Shown here piece after piece: positions 49,416-59,179 of a stretch of DNA of 64,000 nucleotides. Under the pieces are notes generated by a model. That model ran no database searches and was not told the DNA's origin. It worked only from the letters and a program-made list of their open reading frames with translations. Each line of letters opens with the position of its first letter. Position 1 is the first letter of the stretch. A program made the position numbers and the translations under genes. The stretch comes from Pseudovibrio sp. JCM 19062 (GTDB lineage: Bacteria; Pseudomonadota; Alphaproteobacteria; Rhizobiales; Stappiaceae), in assembly GCA_001310715.1 (NCBI GenBank), contig BAXV01000003.1:87721-151720 (forward strand), in the 5' to 3' direction.

Positions 49416-50536
49416 GTGCGTTTTAAAAGCCGTTCTCTGGGGGCAATCTTCTTTGCTTTTCTTGCGTTGTTTTTCAGCATTGAGAGTGCATCTGCGCTGG
49501 TTCGTATCAAGGATATAGCTGACCTGCGCGGCATGCGCTCCAACCAGCTTGTCGGCTACGGTATCGTGATTGGCCTGAATGGCTCTGGCGATACAATGCG
49601 CAACTCTCCTTTCACTGAGCAATCTTTACAATCCATGCTCGAGCGCATGGGGGTCAACGTTCGTGAATCCAACCTAAGATCACGAAACGTCGCCGCCGTT
49701 GTTGTAACCGCTGAGCTGCCTCCTTTTATCGGCAATGGTTCGCGTATTGACGTGTCCGTAGGCTCGCTGGGAGATGCATCATCCCTGCAAGGTGGCACAT
49801 TGCTTGTCACACCATTGATGGGCGCAGATGGAAATGTTTACGCCGTGGCACAAGGTCCGTTTCCGTTTCAGGTTTCTTGGCAGAAGGTGATGCTGGTAGC
49901 CTGACACAAGGTGTACCAACAGCAGGCAATGTCCCCAATGGGGCGCTTATTGAAAAGACATTGCCAGATTATTTCTCCTCTTTGCCGCAACTGGTTCTGG
50001 AACTCAAAAATCCGGACTTTAAGACAGCAATACGCGTCACAGATGCAATCAACGCGTTCTCGCTCAATCGTTATGGTATGAAGCTTGCCAGCGAGCTGGA
50101 CTATCGCTCCGTGCAGGTCCAGCGCCCCGCAGGCATCAGCTCTGTGCGCTTTATCTCGCAGATTGAAGGCTGATGGTTCAGCCAGATACACCTGCAAGAG
50201 TGGTGGTGGATGAGCGTACCGGAACAGTGGTAATCGGCCAAAACGTGCGCATTTCAACGGTCGCTGTAACCCATGGAAATCTAACCGTCCGCGTCTCCGA
50301 GCGCCTGAAGTGTCTCAGCCGCTCCATTTTCCAAGCAGGGGGAAACAACTGTTGTGCCGCGCACAGATATCGATGTGCAGCAGGAGGAGGGGCAGCTTCA
50401 GCTGCTGGGTGGAACCGATCTGCAAACTCTGGTCAGAGGCTTGAACCGTATTGGCCTGAAGCCGAGCGGTATAATTGCGATCCTTCAGGCGATCAAACAG
50501 GCAGGGGCTCTACAGGCAACTCTCGTGGTCAAATAA
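49416..50536 (+). CDS. flgI: Flagellar P-ring protein FlgI
   Basis: Periplasmic P-ring subunit, about 374 residues. It starts at GTG 49416, four bases after the flgA stop. Signal peptide ends [24 protein letters not shown] and [20 protein letters not shown] are family landmarks, as are [20 protein letters not shown] and the end [18 protein letters not shown]. Four breaks (near 49880, 50170, 50312 and 50325), all missing single bases, with an unbroken chain of conservation. Confidence 0.9.
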
Positions 50537-50614
50537 CAGGACACGGCACTTGGATAAGCCACGGGCAAGCTTGTGGCTTCAATGTACCGCTAAACCTATT
50601 GGAACTGAGTTGTA

Positions 50615-51165
50615 ATGCCTCTCCTAAACCTTTCTAAGAAGAAATTCTTTCCGCTGAAGTGTGCAGTGGTATCTCTCGGTTTGTGCGTGTCGCTTGCAAC
50701 TGCAGGTGCTCAGACAAACGAAGACGAGACAGAAGATCTGAGCGCTGCAATCGAGCAGGCCAGGAATTACTGTGAAGCGATTGCTGATCAGGCAAAAGAC
50801 ACTCGAATTGCTTGGCAAATGCGGGCTTTGTTTGATGTAGAGCGTCAGATGACATCCAAGATTTCCGAGCTCGATGCAAAAATCGCCGAGCTGCGCAGCT
50901 GGGTCAAACGCCGCGATGATATCCTGCGCCGTGCTGAGGGGCATGTGTTGATATCTATGCCAATATGCGCCCGGATGCCGCTGCACAGCAGCTCACCGCG
51001 CTGGATGACGAAACCGCAGTCTCAATTCTCCTGCAGATGAAAGCCCGCAAGGCTGGTTCAGTGCTCGCTGAACTGTCGGCGGACCGAGCGGCTTACCTCA
51101 CAGATATGATGGCGGAACTTACGGCTCGAAAAGCTGTGAAACAAAATATGGGAGCGTCACAGTGA
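50615..51165 (+). CDS. motE: Flagellar motor protein MotE (MotC chaperone)
   Basis: About 183 residues. In rhizobia MotE is a periplasmic chaperone for MotC. A signal peptide ([17 protein letters not shown]) is followed by a coiled coil ([20 protein letters not shown]) and an MgtE-N-like tail ([20 protein letters not shown]). One break near 50945 ([18 protein letters not shown] restored). The stop overlaps the flgH start (GTGA). Confidence 0.88.
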
Positions 51166-51872
51166 AGCGCACTTTGGTATGCATTCTCGCCGCAATTACG
51201 CTAACTGGCTGTAGTTCCATGAAAAACGTCGGTCAGGAGCCTCCGCTGACACCGTTGGGGCAGGGGCTTCAACCAAATGTGTCAGCTCTACCAGCAACGC
51301 CTGCGAAGAATAGTGGCCGTTCCAATCGCGCGTATCATGGGCTTTGGGCGGATGGTGAACAGGACTTCTTCCGCGATCCGCGTGCAAAGCAGGTTGGTGA
51401 TGTGCTCACTGTTGCGATCAAAATCAACGACAAGGCCAAGCTGGACAATTCCAGCGAGAGAAAACGAGACTCCTCACGTGCAACAAGTCTGCGTGGTACA
51501 TTCTCTTGGGCTGACGTAGATTCAGGTGAAGCAGACCTGAGCGTTTCCGGAAGCGGTGCCACAAGCAGCAAGGGGCAGGGCGCAATCGACCGGAGTGAGG
51601 AGATTAACCTTTCCATTGCCGCTGTGGTCACAAGAGTGCTCCCAAACGGAAATCTGATCATCTCCGGCCAGCAGGAAGTGCGTGTCAACTACGAGGTGCG
51701 TGTCCTGTCTGTAGCGGGCATTGTGCGTCCCGAAGACATCACCGGCCGCAACACCATTCAGTATGACAAGATCGCCGAAGCACGCGTGTCCTATGGTGGT
51801 CGCGGACGTGTAACCGAAATGCAGCAACCCAGCATAGGGCAGCAAGTCATTGATATCATTAGTCCGCTCTAA
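51162..51872 (+). CDS. flgH: Flagellar L-ring protein FlgH
   Basis: Outer-membrane lipoprotein, 236 residues, unbroken. Lipobox LTGC at about residues 17-20; LWADGEQDFFRDPRAKQVGD and ANGNLIISGQQEV-type sequence LPNGNLIISGQQEVRVNYEV; C-terminus GRVTEMQQPSIGQQVIDIIS. Start GTG 51162 overlaps the motE stop. Confidence 0.96.
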   Translation: MKRTLVCILAAITLTGCSSMKNVGQEPPLTPLGQGLQPNVSALPATPAKNSGRSNRAYHGLWADGEQDFFRDPRAKQVGDVLTVAIKINDKAKLDNSSERKRDSSRATSLRGTFSWADVDSGEADLSVSGSGATSSKGQGAIDRSEEINLSIAAVVTRVLPNGNLIISGQQEVRVNYEVRVLSVAGIVRPEDITGRNTIQYDKIAEARVSYGGRGRVTEMQQPSIGQQVIDIISPL

Positions 51873-51883
51873 GGGAGGCTTCA

Positions 51884-52378
51884 ATGGCTCTTAAACCGCA
51901 ATTGCTAACCTCCGAAAATTCCTGGCCCGGCATCGCAGTGGCTGTTGTTATTGTGACAGCAGTTGCCGGAGCGAGCGGCATGGGAATAGGCTCAACGCTT
52001 GTTGAGCAGGTTCACAGCAAATATCTGGCAGAACAAAAAACAACCAGCGGCGCGTTGATCAACCCCGAATACACGCAGAACAGTCAGATCGTTTCTTTAA
52101 AACCCATCGTGACCAACCTGCTGTCCTCCTCCAAAAACTGGATCCGTATCGAAGCCTCCGTGGTGCTTATGCAAAATGCAATAGAAGAGCAGGATCAATC
52201 TTTGCTGGTCAAGCAGATCGAGCAGGACCTGCTGCTCTACGCCCGCACCTTGGGCCCGCGCCAGCTGGAAGGAACGCGTGGCCTGCTGCGTTTGCGTGAT
52301 GATCTCAATGAGCGCGCCAAGATGAGAGGCGGAAAATTCGTCAAGGAACTGGTGCTTGAATCCGTGGTGATTCAATGA
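51884..52378 (+). CDS. fliL: Flagellar basal-body-associated protein FliL
   Basis: Single-pass inner-membrane protein, 164 residues, that supports stator function. Helix AVAVVIVTAVAGASGMGIGS (about 18-40), periplasmic SPFH-like domain VSLKPIVTNLLSSSKNWIRI, and GTRGLLRLRDDLNERAKMR near the C-terminus. Unbroken. Its stop overlaps the fliP start. Confidence 0.9.
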   Translation: MALKPQLLTSENSWPGIAVAVVIVTAVAGASGMGIGSTLVEQVHSKYLAEQKTTSGALINPEYTQNSQIVSLKPIVTNLLSSSKNWIRIEASVVLMQNAIEEQDQSLLVKQIEQDLLLYARTLGPRQLEGTRGLLRLRDDLNERAKMRGGKFVKELVLESVVIQ

Positions 52379-53134
52379 TGCGTCGGTTTGCGTTTTTTTT
52401 ACGTCTTTTCTGAGTTTATTTGCGTTATTTTGCATCGCTCCGGCTTCAGCTCAGGATATCAACCTGAGCGACCTGCTCCCGGCCGGACAAGCCTCCGCAA
52501 GTGGCCGCATAATCCAGTATGTCATGATCCTGACAGTGCTCTCGTTGGCACCGGGTATCCTGATCATGGTCACCAGCTTCACCCGCTTTGTGGTCGCTCT
52601 GTCTTTCCTGCGCTCCGGTATCGGGCTTCAAACAACACCTGCAAATATTATCCTCATCTCCCTTGCTCTGTTCATGACCTTCTACGTCATGGCACCCACT
52701 TTTGATGCAGCCTGGAAGAATGGTCTTCAACGTTGATCAAGGAAGAAATCTCCGAGGAGGTCGCCTACAAGGAAATGACGAAGCCGTTCCGAAGCTTCAT
52801 GTTGGACAATGTTCGTGAAAAAGACCTGGTCCTTTTCGACGATCTAGCTGTGAGTGCCTTCAATTACGAAAAGGATGCCCCTCTGGACGAACTGGACCTG
52901 CGTGTCCTCATCCCAGCCTTCATGATCTCCGAACTCCGCCGAGGCTTCGAAATCGGGTTCCTGATCGCATTGCCATTCGTCGTCATCGACATGATCGTCG
53001 CGACCCTGACAATGTCCATGGGCATGATGATGCTCCCCCCAACAGTCATCTCACTCCCCTTCAAGGTGCTGTTCTTCGTCTTGATTGATGGGTGGTATCT
53101 ATTGACGGGTGGCTTAATAAGATCGTTCACCTAG
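52375..53134 (+). CDS. fliP: Flagellar biosynthesis protein FliP
   Basis: Export-gate membrane protein, about 253 residues, with a cleavable signal sequence (FCIAPASA-QD) and four helices. SFTRFVVALSFLRSGIGLQT and NIILISLALFMTFYVMAP, AFMISELRRGFEIGFLIALP and SMGMMMLPPTVISLPFKVLF are near-universal FliP segments. Breaks near 52400 (a run of eight T) and near 52732. A terminator follows, ending the long rod/ring operon. Confidence 0.93.
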
Positions 53135-53150
53135 CACAAACTGCAAAGAA

Positions 53151-53170
53151 GCCCCATTTCGGGGCTTTTT
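53151..53170 (+). terminator. Intrinsic terminator after fliP
   Basis: Stem GCCCC / GGGGC with a 5-nt loop followed by TTTTT; 16 bases after the fliP stop. Confidence 0.9.
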
Positions 53171-53271
53171 CTTGTCTGTGGTCTTAGGTCAGCTTGAGGT
53201 AAGTTTAGTGAGTCATTATAAAGTTCTGTTACAGGCTTTGAACCTCAAAGTGCATGACGCAACTCTGTAAC

Positions 53272-53291
53272 TCCGGAAATTAAAACCGGAA
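53272..53291 (+). promoter_or_regulatory. Short hairpin in the flagellin leader
   Basis: TCCGG / CCGGA arms around nine A/T-rich bases, about 33 nt before the flagellin ATG. It may be a 5' mRNA stabilising or control element; weak on its own. Confidence 0.35.
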
Positions 53292-53324
53292 TGTCCCATT
53301 TCTTCTACTTAAGGGACACATAAA

Positions 53325-54535
53325 ATGTCTTCTCTTTTAACAAACACCTCCGCCATGGTTGCTCTTCAGACTCTGAAGGGTATCAACAACAGCATGGCGG
53401 AAACTCAAAACCGCATCTCCACCGGTATGCGTGTTTCTGATGCGTCCGACAACGCGGCCTACTGGTCCATTGCAACCACCATGCAGTCAGACAACAAGGC
53501 CTTGGCGCTGTTGAAGATGCTTTGGGTCTCGGTGCTGCGACCGTTGATGTTGCCTTTACCGCAATGGATAAGGCGGTTGAAGTTATTGATGACATCAAGG
53601 CGAAGCTTACAACTGCTAAAGATGGTACCGTCGATAAAGGCAAGATCCAGGCTGATATCGAACAGCTTCAGGAGCAGCTGAAAACCATCGCGTCCTCCGC
53701 AAACTTCTCTGGTGAGAACTGGCTGCAGCAGGATAAGTCCACAGACACTCTTATGAAGGAGATTGTTGGCTCCTTCACGCGTGACTCAGACGGTCAGGTG
53801 GAAATTCAGAATATTGAAGTGGATACAGGTTCCATTGTTCTGGTTGATACCAACTCTAATGCGGCTGCGAACAGTGGTCTTCTCTCTCAGCAGTTTGGTG
53901 CAATCAATTTCGGTGACGATGTTGATCTAGCTAACCTTACTATTTCTATTGGTGGCACGATTGATAATCTGGACGTCACTTTTGAAGATGGCTCAGGTAA
54001 TGCTCTCTCAGGTGTTGAAGCCGACGCATTGGAAGAGGTGGTAAGGCAGCACTACAGCAATCCAGCTAATCAGCCAGGCGGTGGCGGACTTCCAGTTGCA
54101 GGTGATGTTGAGACATTGCTTGAAACTGGTGGTGGTTTGAATGGGGCAGCTGCACAGGTGCAAACTGATCTAACTACTGCGGCTAACAATCTCTCTACGA
54201 CTTCCATCCTTGAGTTTGATGTTAGTGGCTTGGGTGACACAATTATCGACAAGGCCGTTTTGACTGCAGTTGTTAAGCAAGTTGATACGACGCTTCAGGC
54301 AATGACCGATGCGGCCACCGATCTTGGTTCCGCTAAGGCGCGCGTTGACATGCAAAAGCAGTTCGCAAGTGATCTGTCTGATGCAATTGAGCGTGGTGTT
54401 GGCCAGCTGGTTGATGCGGACATGAACGAAGAGTCTACTCGTTTGAAAGCTCTTCAGACTCAGCAGCAGCTGGGTATTCAGGCACTGTCCATCGCGAACG
54501 CCGGTTCTGAAAACATCCTCAGCCTGTTCCGTTAA
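53325..54535 (+). CDS. fla: Flagellin
   Basis: Filament subunit, about 403 residues. The N-terminal D0/D1 helices (MSSLLTNTSAMVALQTLKGI, NRISTGMRVSDASDNAAYWS) and the C-terminal D0/D1 (ERGVGQLVDADMNEESTRLK, QQQLGIQALSIANAGSENIL) are typical. The variable middle is Asp/Gly-rich and lacks Cys. One break near 53512 (GGCGCTGTT for GGCGGCTGTT). AAGGGA lies 8 nt before the ATG and a terminator follows, so it is a single-gene unit; it is the only flagellin in the window. Confidence 0.94.
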
Positions 54536-54566
54536 GTCGGAAAGCACTGAGAACTCTGGAAGCTTT

Positions 54567-54593
54567 AAGGTCCCGGTTTATCGCCGGGGCCTT
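54567..54593 (+). terminator. Intrinsic terminator of the flagellin gene
   Basis: Ten-pair stem AAGGTCCCGG / CCGGGGCCTT (one T-G pair) with a 7-nt loop and TTCTTTGTTTTT after it. Confidence 0.88.
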
Positions 54594-54731
54594 TCTTTGT
54601 TTTTATGATAAAATTTTAGATAAAATTGTATTAAGTCAGGTTTAGGCAAGTTCGACTAAATATATTTGTAGCTGAGCCAAGGGTTCATAAAACTTTCTCC
54701 TGTTGGTTTGTTATAGGCGGAGCACTGTTTG

Positions 54732-55256
54732 ATGTTGGGTGATCAGTTAAATATCTCCACGTCTGAGGAGGTGGAAATGAGGCAGTTGGACCTTTCCGCA
54801 CATGCCTCGGATCAGACACTGGGAGATTTATTGGCGGCGCTGCGAAGAGACGAGCGATGCTGGTGTGCTGTCGACGGGCTGACGCATGAAGCGCTTCTTG
54901 AGCAAGCTGGCCAGCCTTTGCAAAATGTCTCCGGTAAAAGTGCCATGATCGCTATCAATTCTACAGCTGACCGCGTGAGCCGCGACTTGAAGGGGCAGGC
55001 CTCGGGCTTGTCTGTGAGCGGTTTGCCGAGTATTCAGCGCGTCGCGCACGCTGGCGCATATACTTGATACTGTTGATTTTCTTTCAAGCCACACGGCAAA
55101 CCTCCGAGAAACCGTGGATTTCTTCGCGATGCCAAGCCTGATCACGTTCGCGCAAGGTTGAAAAGCGAAGGTAGCGCCATTGATACACCTGCAGAGGTCG
55201 CAATGGCAGCTCGTGAAAACGCCGAAAAAAAATCTATAGTAATCTTGCTGAGTTAG
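54732..55256 (+). CDS. Uncharacterised protein upstream of fliF (possible FlgN-like chaperone)
   Basis: About 174 residues, mostly helical. ATG 54732 has GGCGGAG before it. The chain reads ASDQTLGDLLAALRRDERCW near residue 27 and, after breaks near 55033 and 55126, SRTLAHILDTVDFLSSHTAN and LRETVDFFRDAKPDHVRARL. The size and leucine-rich helices recall FlgN export chaperones, but no diagnostic motif is present, so this is a suggestion only. The end (TAG 55256) overlaps the start of fliF coding sequence in another frame. First gene of the fliF-motB-flgE unit. Confidence 0.55.
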
Positions 55257-56892
55257 GCGCAAAGCGCCTGATCGTGCTCGCACTTGTTGGGCTATTTACG
55301 TTTGTTGCAATTGGCACAGCAGCATTTCTCTTGTCTCGTCCGGAGCAAGAGGTTCTCTATGCAAATCTGGAGCGGGACGACGTCACGCAAATCGGCATGG
55401 CGCTGCAGGCAAGCGGTATACCGTTTGATGTCAACGCAGATGGCTCGTCGATCTCCGTAGGCGTGGGTGCAACGGCCCGTGCCCGTATGCTGCTGGCGGA
55501 AAAGGGCCTGCCGCGCGGCTCAGGCGCTGGTTACGAGCTCTTTGACGAAATGGGCTCCCTTGGTCTGACCTCCTTTATGCAAAGTGTGACAAAAGTCCGC
55601 GCGCTTGAAGGGGAGGTTGCTCGTTCCATTCAAAGTATGCAGGGCGTGAAAGCCGCGCGTGTGCATCTGGTTCTGCCTGAAAAAGCAACCTTCCGCCGCG
55701 AAAATCAAAAGCCGACGGCGTCCGTGCTGATCCGCACAGAAGGCGTGCAGACAAGCACTGTTGCTCAATCCATCCGTTATCTTGTGGCAGCAGCTGTTCC
55801 CGGTCTTACCGCCGAGGGCGTGACAGTTCTTGATACAGAAGGCCAGCTGCTTGCTGCCGGTGAAGATGCGCAAAGCGCTTCCACCGGGCGCAAGGCGATG
55901 CTGGAAGCTGACCTTTCCTCGCGCAAAGAAAATGCAATCCGTCAGGCACTTGCGCCGTATCTGGGCGTAAATAATTTTGAAGTCAGCGTCTCAACCGCTG
56001 TAAACACCGACAATCAGCGCGTCTCAGAGACCTCATACGATCCGGAAACACGGGTCGAGCGTTCCTTCCGCGTCGTGCGCGAAAACGCCAGCACGCAAAA
56101 CGCGAGTCTGGAAAATCCGACCACTGTTGAGCAGAACCTGCCTGAAGAGGCGGTATCATCGCAGTCCGGTGAGCGTTCCTCAGAAGAAAACGAACGCCGT
56201 GAAGAGCTGACCAACTACGAGATTTCTTCTCGAACAGTTGAAACGGTTTTTGATGACTATCGCATCGAGCGTATGAGTGTGGCCGTGCTCGTCAATCGTG
56301 ATCGCCTTGTGCAGGAAATGACACGCCGCATCGGTGGGCAAAAGGGTGATGCAGTCATTGCAGGCGTTGCGCCGGATCTGAGCGAAAAAATCAACGAGAT
56401 TGAAGAAATTATCGCAACCGCAGCAGGTGTCGACCCTGCGCGCGGCGATAAGGTTTCCGTCTCTGCGGTCAACTTTATGCTGGCAGGCGACCAGCTTGCT
56501 GCCATCCCCGAGCGCACATGGCAAGATGTATTGATGCGCAACATGGGCTCAGTGGTCAATGCGGCTGCGATCCTCATCGTGACCTTGATGATCATCTGGT
56601 TCGGCCTGCGCCCCGCCGTTGCTTCCTTATTCCAAAACGAGAGCAGGCTGCGGAAGGTCTGGCGCTTGGTGCGAACTCCAATACTGCCGGTGTGCATGAA
56701 GGCGAGTTTGAAGGTGAAAACGGCCAATTGCCTGATATGAGCAACGGCGAAGGGTTGGTCCGTGAAAACGTGGACACGACTGTCGTGAACCGCGACAACC
56801 TGCGTAAGCTTGAGCGTGCTGTCGAGATGGACGACATGCAAACGGCAATCATCCTTAAGCAGTGGATGTATGACCGGGAGCGCGCCGTATGA
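55241..56892 (+). CDS. fliF: Flagellar MS-ring protein FliF
   Basis: Inner-membrane MS-ring, about 550 residues. First helix LIVLALVGLFTFVAIGTAAF, ring-building motifs EQEVLYANLERDDVTQIGMA, SVTKVRALEGEVARSIQSMQ and VKAARVHLVLPEKATFRREN; second helix VVNAAAILIVTLMIIWFGLR, then the cytoplasmic FliG-binding tail ERAVEMDDMQTAIILKQWMY. The start codon is not resolved: coding signal begins near 55241 (NLAELGAKRL), and a missing A in a run of eight at 55225 may hide it. Another break near 56642. The stop overlaps the next ATG. Confidence 0.9.
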
Positions 56893-57521
56893 CGAACGGC
56901 ATCAGCCACTTCCTAGCCGACTTCACCACGGATACGGGCGTTACCACCAAGGACCTGCAAGATATGCAGGAAGTGATCTCCATGCTGCCGAAGGGCTATG
57001 GAGAGGGCGGCGACTGGGTGAACCGTGTCTTTGAAGCCTATGAGAATGGCTTTTCTGAAGGCGAGGAGGCCGCAAAGGCCAACGCTGATGAGCGCATCAG
57101 GAAGATGCGCGAGGAGCTGGAAGTCGAACTTGCGGAGCGCGAGGCGGCGTTTAAGGCAGGCGAGGGCGAAAAGCTCAGGCAGGCATTTCAGCAGTCTCTG
57201 GTTGAGATTGAAGAGCGACTGTCTAAAACCACAGCTGAAGTTCTGGTTCCCTTTATTGAAGAGCGTGCGCGGGACCGCGCCGTGGCCTCACTGGTGCAAG
57301 TGCTGCGCCGACAACTCTCTGAAACGCCTGAGGTTCTGGTTCAAGTCTCAGGTCCACAACATCTATTTGATCTGTTCGGTGATAAAGCCGGTGAACTTTC
57401 AAACACCATTCAATTTTCTGAAAACTCCAGCGCTGATCTTGCGGTGAAGGTGTCCGATATGACGCTGTCTACCGGCTTGAAAGAATGGTGCCAGGAGCTT
57501 CGCAATACGCTGGGAGAGTAG
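56889..57521 (+). CDS. FliH-like flagellar assembly protein
   Basis: 210 residues, unbroken. A central charged coiled coil (AEEAAKANADERIRKMREEL-like, about 55-110) and a C-terminal part (EERARDRAVASLVQVLRRQL, LSTGLKEWCQELRNTLGE) resemble the FliH/HrpE regulator of the FliI ATPase, in size and order of features rather than in strict sequence. Overlaps fliF by ATGA and precedes motB. No other fliH is in the window. Confidence 0.6.
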   Translation: MTNGISHFLADFTTDTGVTTKDLQDMQEVISMLPKGYGEGGDWVNRVFEAYENGFSEGEEAAKANADERIRKMREELEVELAEREAAFKAGEGEKLRQAFQQSLVEIEERLSKTTAEVLVPFIEERARDRAVASLVQVLRRQLSETPEVLVQVSGPQHLFDLFGDKAGELSNTIQFSENSSADLAVKVSDMTLSTGLKEWCQELRNTLGE

Positions 57522-57526
57522 TGGCC

Positions 57527-59179
57527 ATGGCGTTGGAACCGCAAGAACTGATTATCGTTCGCAGGCGTCATAACGACATGGGTGTCACACCTAAGTCAGG
57601 TGTTTGGAAGATCGCTTACGCAGATTTCGCAACAGCAATGATGGCGTTCTTCCTGCTCATGTGGCTGGTGAATGCATCTGACGAGTCGTCCCAGCGCAGC
57701 ATCGCAGGCTACTTCAATCCCATCAAGCTGGTCGATACCACCGCAAACCCCAAGGGTATCCGCGACTCGAAAGAAGTCCAGTCCCGAAGCAAAAGCGAAG
57801 ATGGCGTCGACAATGGCAAGCCCGTTGGCTCCGGCGGCACCGAAAAGAATGGCCCTGTCTCCGGCGGAGGCGCAGAAATGCCCGAGCCGGTCTCTGACCG
57901 TGAAACCGGCGAAAACTCCGAGTTTGCAGGCGCCGATGCTGAAGACGGCAGCGCAAAGCGGACGGGTGTGACCAGCCGCGCGTATGAGCGTGAAGCCAGC
58001 TATTCAGAGAACCAGCTCTTCGATAACCCCTACGCCATCCTTGCCGCACTGGCAGCCGAGGCGGAAGCCACCGTCAAGACAGATGGCTCACCGGGCACAG
58101 GCGGCATCGGCGCACTGAAGATGGCAAAAACGCCGGTCCTGTTTGCTCTTCCCAACCGTGACCCCGATGGACAGGGCCTTGCAGACGGCACCAGCTTCCG
58201 CGACCCGTTCGACCCGTCCGGCTGGCAAAAGGACGAACTGCCCGGCAACGCACCACTCCTCGCTCAAATCCCGATCCTCCATGAGCGGGAAGAAGGCATT
58301 GCTGCCAACGAGCTGACTGTCGAGCAGATCAAAGTTCTGGAAGAAGCGTCAGACCTGGCACGCGGCGGCAAGGTCCTGCCTGCGGTGTCAGGGGATGCCT
58401 CAGCCGACAACTCGGTCATCGTGATTGGTGATGGACCGAAGACAAGGGCGATAAACTTGCCGAAGGCGAGATCATGAACCAGCTTGCCCAATCTCAGGCA
58501 GAGTCTGAAGGCAAAGACACTGTAATGACACGCCTCGTTTTGCTGAGGCAAAAAGAAACGAAATTGCCACTGAGCAAGAAGCCTCTGTCACGGAGACTGA
58601 GGAACCGGAGCAAGTGCCTGTTGTCGAGGCTAGTGCAGCAGTACCTGAAGCCGCCCCAGTGGTGCCACTGGCAAAGCCTGCGGATGGGCAAAAGCACGAT
58701 GGGTCTGACGATGAAGAGGCAACAAGCAGCTCGTCACGCTGGCCAATGCGATGGGTGAGGCTCTGGAGGGTGTCAACACTGGCGCCAGCATTGAGTTCAC
58801 CCATTCAGCTGATGGTGTCCTGATCCGCATCATGGACAACGATGACTTTGGCATGTTTGCCGTTGGGTCCTCTGAACCGCACCCGGATGTGGTCAAGGCA
58901 ATGGAAAAGATTGCAAAGGTTCTGGAAGAAGAAAAGGGCGAGATCATCATTCGCGGACATACCGATGCACGGCCCTTTAAGTCCAGGAAAAATGATAACT
59001 GGCGCCTCTCCACCGCCCGCGCTCATATGGCCTACTTCATGCTTGTCCGTGGTGGTTTGGATGAGAACCGTATAATCGGAATTGAAGGGTATGCCGATCG
59101 TCGGCTGAAGGAAGTGGACGACCCGTATGCGCCTCAAAACCGCCGCATCGAAATCATGCTGACGGAAGGGCAGGCCTGA
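57527..59179 (+). CDS. motB: Flagellar motor stator protein MotB with very long periplasmic linker
   Basis: About 551 residues, far longer than the ~300 of most MotB. The plug/helix region is IAYADFATAMMAFFLLMWLV, whose Asp is the proton-binding residue; the OmpA-like peptidoglycan domain has IIIRGHTDARPF and PQNRRIEIMLTEGQ at the end. Between them about 370 residues are low-complexity, rich in Gly, Glu, Pro and Asp. Breaks near 58445, 58545 and 58735. ATG 57527 (GGGAG upstream) was preferred to GTG 57521. MotC follows with overlapping stop/start. Confidence 0.88.

Noticed and set aside
54732..56892. A fusion of the unknown protein with FliF
   Set aside because: Would give an abnormally long FliF; the downstream part alone already has normal length and begins just before the first helix.
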